Shown: in pieces, positions 6,085-10,310 of the stretch
How the letters are laid out: each line of letters opens with the position of its first letter
How positions within the stretch are numbered: the stretch's first letter is position 1
Origin: Thermoflexales bacterium
GTDB taxonomy: Bacteria > Chloroflexota > Anaerolineae > Fen-1058
Assembly (NCBI GenBank): GCA_017882055.1
Contig: JADGQE010000115.1
Span: forward strand, 1 to 10,310
Direction of reading: 5' to 3'
Length of the DNA stretch: 10,310 nt
Translations under genes and position numbers: made by a program
The notes under the pieces: generated by a model
The model's database searches: none
Seen by the model: the letters and a program-made list of their open reading frames with translations, nothing else
Told to the model about the DNA's origin: nothing

Positions 6085-6990
6085 CTAAAACAGGCCCAAA
6101 TGCAGCAATCCATTGAGCCACGGCACGACGAACCAGGCCGAGGTCGCCAACGCGGCGGCAATGACCAGCGGTACCTGGAACGAACCTTGCACCTGGACCA
6201 TGTTCTGAGAACGGCGCACGCGCAGCATCGGCGGCACAATCACGATGACGGCCATCGCGGCCAGCAGGATGAGCACCCAGACCGGGACGAGCTGCACGAC
6301 AAACAAGGTGATGATCAACGCGGCCACGCCGAGAATGAGCAACACATTGGCGAGCAATTTGGAATTGCGCTCGCCGAGCAGGCTGGCCGTGTGCTTCACA
6401 CCGGCCTGCAGGTCGCCGGCCAGATCGCGCAGTTCGTTGAACAGTTCACCGTACATGCTGATCGAAATGAACGCGAGGAACGGCCAGAGCCATGGACCGC
6501 TTAAGCTGGACGTATACGCAAAATAGGCGGGCAGAAATTGGAAACCGGCCAGCATCATGCAATGGACGATCAGATCGACGAAGGGCATCGACTTAATGCG
6601 CACGCCTCGCCACGAATACAGAAAGCCAACGAGCAAACTGAGCAACCCGATGATGAACGGAATCGTTCCCAGCAAGGCATACATGAGCGCCGACAGCGCA
6701 GCCGTCACATAGGATGCGATGTAGGCAGCACGGGGTGACAGGATACCGGCCGATACCGGGTTCCGATTGATCTTGGCTGGATTGAGCGCGTCGTCGTCGG
6801 CATCTTCAACATCGTTGATCATGAAGGCGAAGCCGACGGCCAGCCAGTTGGCGATCAACGCGACGAGGATGCGCCCATCGACGCCGACTGCGCCACCGGC
6901 AGCCGCGCCGAAGGCTGTGGTCACAATAACGAACCACACGTATTCGTCGAAGCGCGTGAGTTTGAGAATTCCTCTAAAGACTTGTTTCAC
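6085..6990 (-). CDS. UbiA-family membrane prenyltransferase
   Basis: A 301-aa integral membrane protein with about eight or nine hydrophobic segments. It carries both Asp-rich prenyl-diphosphate/Mg2+ sites of UbiA enzymes: NDVEDADDD (residues 59-67) and NELRDLAGD (185-193), plus the conserved YSWRGVRIK loop (125-133) and INRNPVSAG (74-82). UbiA members transfer an isoprenyl chain to an aromatic ring or lipid acceptor in quinone, chlorophyll, haem or lipid pathways; the acceptor here cannot be told. The start is GTG at 6990, supported by AGGGAG (7002-6997) 6 nt upstream. The 87-bp spacer upstream holds a palindromic repeat (7029-7064). The DUF4286-like gene follows closely. Confidence 0.9.
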   Translation of the reverse strand: MKQVFRGILKLTRFDEYVWFVIVTTAFGAAAGGAVGVDGRILVALIANWLAVGFAFMINDVEDADDDALNPAKINRNPVSAGILSPRAAYIASYVTAALSALMYALLGTIPFIIGLLSLLVGFLYSWRGVRIKSMPFVDLIVHCMMLAGFQFLPAYFAYTSSLSGPWLWPFLAFISISMYGELFNELRDLAGDLQAGVKHTASLLGERNSKLLANVLLILGVAALIITLFVVQLVPVWVLILLAAMAVIVIVPPMLRVRRSQNMVQVQGSFQVPLVIAAALATSAWFVVPWLNGLLHLGLF

Positions 6991-7028
6991 GAAGATCTCC
7001 CTGCCTTTGTTTTATTGACAACGATCAA

Positions 7029-7064
7029 GCATCCTGAGCGGAACGAAGTGGAGTCGAAGGATGC
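7029..7064. repeat. Palindromic repeat, copy A (left of GIY-YIG gene)
   Basis: A 36-bp copy with perfect 7-bp inverted ends GCATCCT (7029-7035) and AGGATGC (7058-7064), starting GCATCCTGAGCGGAACGAAG. Its reverse complement matches copy B (7391-7435) apart from a short internal length difference and a few substitutions. It ends 13 bp beyond the GIY-YIG stop codon and lies just upstream of the prenyltransferase, where it could form a hairpin in the transcript. Confidence 0.85.
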
Positions 7065-7077
7065 GGGTTGTACAAGA

Positions 7078-7374
7078 TCACTTGGCTTTGTGCCGTTTCC
7101 GCTCCTGTTTCACAATCTCATGAATCCCATTCCAGTCACCGCGAATCAACGCCTCTTTCTTCGCGCGTGACCAGCCTTTGATCTGACGCTCGCTCAAAAA
7201 AGCGTCATGCTCCGTTGGAAATTCAGTCCACCAAACCAACTCGACTGGCAGGCGTGAACTTGTGTAACCTTTGAAGAATCCCGTTTGATGTTGAGCTAGC
7301 CGCTGTTCAAGATTGGTCGTTGAGCCAGTGTAATATGAACCATCCGCGCATTTGAGAATGTATACGAAAGGCAT
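7078..7374 (-). CDS. Small GIY-YIG nuclease-domain protein
   Basis: A 98-aa stand-alone GIY-YIG domain, of the small YhbQ/UPF0213-like size. The motif elements are VYI (residues 4-6), YTG (15-17), conserved Arg25 in NLEQRL, and Glu62 in SERQIKGW, the likely metal ligand. All key positions are present, so DNA-cleavage activity is plausible. ATG at 7374 gives MPFVYILKCADGSYYTGSTT, the usual family start. An open frame continues upstream to 7476, but those 34 residues are translated from a palindromic repeat and are rejected. No clear Shine-Dalgarno is visible. Copies of a palindromic repeat flank the gene: A 13 bp past the stop, B 16 bp before the start in inverted orientation, and C beyond B. 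The native role may be in DNA repair or in handling the repeat itself; the latter is inference. Confidence 0.9.
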   Translation of the reverse strand: MPFVYILKCADGSYYTGSTTNLEQRLAQHQTGFFKGYTSSRLPVELVWWTEFPTEHDAFLSERQIKGWSRAKKEALIRGDWNGIHEIVKQERKRHKAK

Positions 7375-7390
7375 GGTATTTGTTCGATCC

Positions 7391-7435
7391 GCATCCTTCG
7401 ACTTCACTCCGCTGCGCTTCGTTTCGCTCAGGATG
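7391..7435. repeat. Palindromic repeat, copy B (right of GIY-YIG gene, inverted to A)
   Basis: A 45-bp copy starting GCATCCTTCGACTTCACTCC and ending GCTCAGGATGC. It is in inverted orientation to copy A, about 9 bp longer in the middle. It sits 16 bp upstream of the GIY-YIG start codon and takes the place where a promoter would be expected. Confidence 0.85.
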
Positions 7436-7455
7436 CTTCCTGCATTGTTTGGCAA

Positions 7456-7502
7456 GCATCCTGAGCGGAGCGGCATCTTTTCGCCGCGTAGTCGAAGGAT
7501 GC
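7456..7502. repeat. Palindromic repeat, copy C (same orientation as A)
   Basis: A 47-bp copy starting GCATCCTGAGCGGAGCGG and ending GTCGAAGGATGC, oriented like copy A and inverted to copy B, from which it is separated by 20 bp. B and C together can pair into a long cruciform or hairpin in the thiolase to GIY-YIG spacer and could act as a transcription stop after the thiolase gene. The interior differs from A and B (a T-rich GCATCTTTTCGCCGCG section). Confidence 0.8.
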
Positions 7503-7518
7503 GCCATAGCCGACACGA

Positions 7519-8724
7519 TCAGTGCGCCCTCTCAATAATTACAGCCTCGCCTTGTCCCACGCCGACGCACATCGTCGCCAGGCCATAACGCGAACCGCGT
7601 CGTTTCAGCTCGTGCACCAGCGTCGTGACGATGCGCGCCCCGGAGCAGCCCAGTGGATGTCCCAGTGCGATCGCGCCGCCGTTGACGTTGAGTTTTTCCG
7701 AAGGAATGCCCAGTTCGCGCGCACACGCGATCGATTGGACGGCGAAGGCCTCATTGATCTCGAACAGCTCGATTTGATCGATGGTCAGTCCGGCGCGTTT
7801 CAACGCTTTGCGCGTGGCCGGAATCGGGCCGAGGCCCATTACGCGCGGATCGACGCCGGCGGCCGCACCGGCGAGAATGCGCGCCATCGGTTTGAGTCCA
7901 AGTTCTTGCGCGCGTTCGGCTGTCATCAACAGCACCGCGGCCGCGCCGTCGTTGAGGCCGGAGGCATTGCCTGCGGTCACTGTGCCGTTTTTCCTAAAGG
8001 CGGGTTTGAGTTTGGCTAAACCTTCAAGCGTCGTATCAGGACGGGGATGTTCATCCGTATCGACAACCAGCGGCTCGCCCTTGCGCTGCGGAATGATCAC
8101 CGGCACGATTTCATCTTTGAAGCGACCGGATTCGATCGCGGCTTTGGCTTTCATCTGGCTTTCGTAGGCAAATCGATCTTGCTCCGCGCGCGTGATGTCG
8201 GATTGGCGCTCGTAAATGTTCTCGGCGGTTTCCCCCATCGACTCGAGCGGAAACAGCGCTTGCATCTTTTCGTTCGGATAACGCCAACCCAACGCGGTAT
8301 CATACGCGGTGACGTTGCCAAATGGAAACGCGGCTGTGCTCTTGGGGAACGACCACGGCGCGCGGCTCATGCTTTCGACACCGCCCGCGATGTAGACCTC
8401 ACCGTCGCCGGCTTTGAGCGCGCGGGCCGCTGTATTGATCGCGGCCAGCGATGAGGCGCACAGGCGATTGAATGTCAGCGCCGGAATGTCATACGGAAAA
8501 CCTGCCAGGATCGCGGCCATGCGCGCCACGTTGCGATTGTCTTCACCGGCTTGATTGGCGCAGCCCATATAAACTTCTTCGACCATCGCCGGATCGATCT
8601 TCGTCCGATCGATCAGCGCCTTCAGAACCAGCGCGGCCAAATCATCAGGACGAACTGCTGCCAGCGCGCCACCGTGACGGCCAACGGGCGTGCGTACGGC
8701 ATCGACGATCAAGGCTTCAGGCAT
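7519..8724 (-). CDS. Acetyl-CoA C-acyltransferase (thiolase)
   Basis: A cytosolic thiolase of 401 aa, full family length, starting MPEALIVDAVRTPVGRHGGA. Active-site residues are all visible: nucleophile Cys89 in NRLCASSLAA, NEAFAVQ, His356 in GGAIALGHPLGCSGAR, and Cys386 in MCVGVGQG. The family condenses or cleaves acyl-CoAs (acetoacetyl-CoA synthesis or beta-oxidation); overall similarity fits beta-ketoadipyl/acetyl-CoA acyltransferases (PcaF/FadA-like). Direction and chain length cannot be decided, and no 3-hydroxyacyl-CoA dehydrogenase or CoA-transferase lies beside it. GAGGA (8738-8734), 9 nt before the ATG, serves as ribosome binding site. It follows tsaD after 73 bp, a gap filled largely by a degenerate 7-bp repeat. 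Two facing palindromes lie just past the stop codon. Confidence 0.95.
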   Translation of the reverse strand: MPEALIVDAVRTPVGRHGGALAAVRPDDLAALVLKALIDRTKIDPAMVEEVYMGCANQAGEDNRNVARMAAILAGFPYDIPALTFNRLCASSLAAINTAARALKAGDGEVYIAGGVESMSRAPWSFPKSTAAFPFGNVTAYDTALGWRYPNEKMQALFPLESMGETAENIYERQSDITRAEQDRFAYESQMKAKAAIESGRFKDEIVPVIIPQRKGEPLVVDTDEHPRPDTTLEGLAKLKPAFRKNGTVTAGNASGLNDGAAAVLLMTAERAQELGLKPMARILAGAAAGVDPRVMGLGPIPATRKALKRAGLTIDQIELFEINEAFAVQSIACARELGIPSEKLNVNGGAIALGHPLGCSGARIVTTLVHELKRRGSRYGLATMCVGVGQGEAVIIERAH

Positions 8725-8753
8725 GATAACTATTCCTCACAAGCTTCCTGTCT

Positions 8754-8795
8754 GATTCGTGTTGCGTGGTGTGTGATAACGGAACACGCAATCCG
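8754..8795. repeat. Degenerate heptanucleotide-periodic tract in the tsaD-thiolase spacer
   Basis: The tract can be read as six 7-bp steps, for example GATTCGT, GTTGCGT, GGTGTGT, then GATAACG and GAACACG. It is more degenerate than the other three 7-bp tracts of this window. It ends 2 bp before the tsaD stop codon and takes up more than half of the spacer. Confidence 0.45.
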
Positions 8796-8797
8796 TT

Positions 8798-9835
8798 TTA
8801 TTCTGCCAACTTCAAATTCGGCTCGATGTCCAAATCCCACGTTGCTCGCTGACCGGCCAGAAATCGCCAATGCGCGGCTGCGCCGATCATGGCCGCATTG
8901 TCGGTACACAGCCACAAAGGTGGCCAGTAGACGGGCACCGGCGCTTTCGATTTCATCACGTAGCGTAATAACTTGTTGGCCGATACGCCGCCGCTGAGTA
9001 AAATCGCGGTCGCGCCGTATTTTTCTGCGGCGGCGATGGTTTTGCTAACCAGCTGATCGACGACGCTGTGCTGGAAACTCGCTGCCACGTCGTTGATAGG
9101 CACCCCGGCCGCGATCGATCCACCCGGCCCGATCGGTCCGTAGCCCTGCACGGTTCGGAGCACGGCCGTCTTGATGCCGGAAAACGAAAATGCGAACTCG
9201 CCGTCGATCTTGGGCCTGGCGAATTTGAACGCATGCGGATTGCCCTCGACGGCGATCTTCTCGATCTGGGGCCCGCCGGGGTAACCGAGTTGCAGCAAAC
9301 GCGCGACTTTATCAAACGCTTCACCCGATGCATCGTCGGCCGTCGCGCCGAGTTTTTCGTAGGTCAAATGATCGCGCATCAAAATCAATTCGGTGTGGCC
9401 GCCGCTGACGATCAAGAACAGCAAGGGAAAAGTCAGTTCATCAGGCGCCGTGCCATCGCCTTGAACGCGCAGCCAGTGTGAATAGATGTGGCCTTCGAGA
9501 TGATTGATGCCCATCAAGGGCAAGCCGCGTCCCAGGGCAAGGCCCTTGGCCATGTTGACGCCGACGAGCAGCGAACCCGGCAGCCCCGGTCCATACGTCA
9601 CGGCAATCGCATCGAGGTCGTTCCAATTCGACCTGGCTTTCTCGATCGCTTCACGCACGACGGGCACGATCGTTTCGACGTGCATGCGCGAAGCCATCTC
9701 GGGAAACACGCCGCCGTACTTGGCGTGCATCTCGATCTGTGTCGCGACGACGTTGCTCAAGATTTGCCGTCCGTCTTGAATCACGGCGGCGGCGGTTTCA
9801 TCGCATGAGGTTTCGATGGCAAGAATCTTAGACAC
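8798..9835 (-). CDS. tsaD: tRNA N6-adenosine threonylcarbamoyltransferase TsaD
   Basis: TsaD (Kae1/Gcp/YgjD) transfers the threonylcarbamoyl group to A37 of ANN-decoding tRNAs (t6A), together with TsaB and TsaE in bacteria; it is a near-universal cytosolic protein. From GTG at 9835 the protein has 345 aa, the normal length, starting VSKILAIETSCDETAAAV. The metal-binding HxxxH is His112/His116 in NHLEGHIYSH, as in E. coli (111/115). Other family motifs are SGGHTEL, ATADDASGEAFDKVARLL, FSFSGIKTA, LSGGVSAN and the C-terminal CTDNAAMIG. AAGGGA (9850-9845) lies 9 nt upstream. An ATG at 9892 would add 19 residues encoded by a 7-bp tandem repeat and is rejected. The GTG overlaps the last 8 bp of the EVE-domain gene (GTGTCTAA), suggesting coupled translation. 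tsaB and tsaE are not in the window. Confidence 0.96.
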   Translation of the reverse strand: MSKILAIETSCDETAAAVIQDGRQILSNVVATQIEMHAKYGGVFPEMASRMHVETIVPVVREAIEKARSNWNDLDAIAVTYGPGLPGSLLVGVNMAKGLALGRGLPLMGINHLEGHIYSHWLRVQGDGTAPDELTFPLLFLIVSGGHTELILMRDHLTYEKLGATADDASGEAFDKVARLLQLGYPGGPQIEKIAVEGNPHAFKFARPKIDGEFAFSFSGIKTAVLRTVQGYGPIGPGGSIAAGVPINDVAASFQHSVVDQLVSKTIAAAEKYGATAILLSGGVSANKLLRYVMKSKAPVPVYWPPLWLCTDNAAMIGAAAHWRFLAGQRATWDLDIEPNLKLAE

Positions 9836-10310
9836 TGCGCAGCGTCCCTTTGGGATTTTTGATTGTTGATCTCTGATTTCTGATATTGGCAAGCAACTGT
9901 GCCCACTTCAATTCTAAGCGGTGTGCCACGTTGTTCGGGATGACGATGCCTGAACTTTGCGAATCCCAGTGCATTTGTCCCAAAACGCCTGCGTCGAGTT
10001 GAGCGCGTGATAAAATAGGTTCGTGGTTGGCATTGAGCAAAATGTCAAAGTCAACCATGACGTACCAGGCCCGTAGCCCTTTGGCTCGTTTCGCGCCATC
10101 CCAATGCCGATCGTCGAATACGATCGATGCTGCTCGACCCGAACCCACAATTCCGCGCGGCTCCAGGCCCTGGCGAATCAGGAACAATCGATCGCTTTCG
10201 GCGATCTTTCGATTGCGGCCACAGCTCCAGGTATCCGAGTAATGACCGGCTGTCTTGATTTCCTGGATAGACTTGTTCAGCTCAGGCCACGGCCACTTCG
10301 CCGGATTCCA
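9828..10310 (-). CDS. EVE-like domain protein, 5' end beyond window
   Basis: The frame is open from the right edge to TAA at 9830-9828 and gives 160 residues. It begins WNPAKWPWPEL, then has DTWSCGRNRKIAESDRLFLI, RQGLEPRGIVGSGRA, HWDG, WYVMVDFDILLN and MHWDSQSSGIVIPNNV. These are hallmarks of the EVE/PUA-like domain found N-terminal to HNH nucleases (McrA-like) and in related proteins, where the aromatic pocket is thought to read modified bases such as 5-methylcytosine. Only a few N-terminal residues should be missing. No HNH part follows: after the EVE domain comes a short tail (NIRNQRSTIKNPKGTLRSV) encoded by a 7-bp tandem repeat, and the gene ends overlapping the tsaD start. It may be a natural single-domain EVE protein or an HNH fusion that lost its nuclease. 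The family match is confident; the ligand is inferred. Confidence 0.82.
   Translation of the reverse strand, partial: WNPAKWPWPELNKSIQEIKTAGHYSDTWSCGRNRKIAESDRLFLIRQGLEPRGIVGSGRAASIVFDDRHWDGAKRAKGLRAWYVMVDFDILLNANHEPILSRAQLDAGVLGQMHWDSQSSGIVIPNNVAHRLELKWAQLLANIRNQRSTIKNPKGTLRSV
9854..9888. repeat. Degenerate heptanucleotide tandem repeat (5 units) inside the EVE gene end
   Basis: Five 7-bp units close to GATTTCT run without gaps: GATTTTT at 9854, GATTGTT at 9861, GATCTCT at 9868, GATTTCT at 9875 and GATATTG at 9882. The tract is coding: read on the minus strand it gives the odd tail NIRNQRSTIKNPK of the EVE protein. It is the same type as the tract at 4568-4595 (shared unit GATTTCT). Confidence 0.65.

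Noticed and set aside
7375..7476. 34-residue N-terminal extension of the GIY-YIG protein
   Set aside because: It is translated from palindromic repeat copy B and part of C; the family start MPFVYILK lies at 7374.
7522..8019. A 165-residue plus-strand open frame opposite the thiolase
   Set aside because: The minus strand encodes a full thiolase with all catalytic residues; the plus frame has no recognisable features.
9836..9892. 19-residue N-terminal extension of TsaD
   Set aside because: It is encoded by a 7-bp tandem repeat; TsaD family proteins begin at SKILAIETSCDET, and the GTG at 9835 fits the normal length.

Overview
The window looks like a piece of a fairly GC-rich bacterial chromosome, most likely Chloroflexota (Anaerolineae-like). 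This is inferred from the mix of genes (CHAT/NB-ARC protein, MSMEG_2256-type LLM oxidoreductase, UbiA-family prenyltransferase, EVE protein) and the many short interspersed repeats; no rRNA or other marker settles it. All ten supported genes lie on the minus strand, so the window reads in transcription order from 10310 down to 1. No stretch over 300 bases lacks a gene.

In gene order: an EVE-domain protein, cut by the right window edge, overlaps the tRNA-modification gene tsaD by 8 bp (10310-8798). Then come a thiolase (8724-7519), a small GIY-YIG nuclease bracketed by palindromic repeats (7374-7078), a UbiA-family prenyltransferase (6990-6085), a small DUF4286-like protein (6031-5705), an NAD(P)-dependent epimerase/reductase (5576-4599), an aldo/keto reductase (4548-3589), an LLM-class flavin or F420-type oxidoreductase (3437-2436) and a large CHAT-protease/NB-ARC ATPase protein that runs off the left edge (2218-1). 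The middle genes are redox, lipid or isoprenoid-type enzymes with mostly short gaps. They may be co-transcribed in blocks, but no common pathway can be proven from sequence alone.

The most unusual part is the repeat content. Four spacers carry degenerate 7-bp tandem repeats that reach into gene ends and create false N-terminal extensions. Three copies of a palindromic repeat surround the GIY-YIG gene, with the two nearest copies inverted like terminal repeats. A related palindrome sits upstream of the CHAT gene. An 89-bp MITE-like element with 18-bp inverted ends and a TTA target duplication sits on the ribosome binding site of the LLM gene. Two more palindromes are inserted in frame inside the CHAT/NB-ARC gene. 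The best candidates for new biology are the GIY-YIG/repeat unit, the CHAT-NB-ARC putative defence or cell-death protein, and the coupling of an EVE protein to tsaD.
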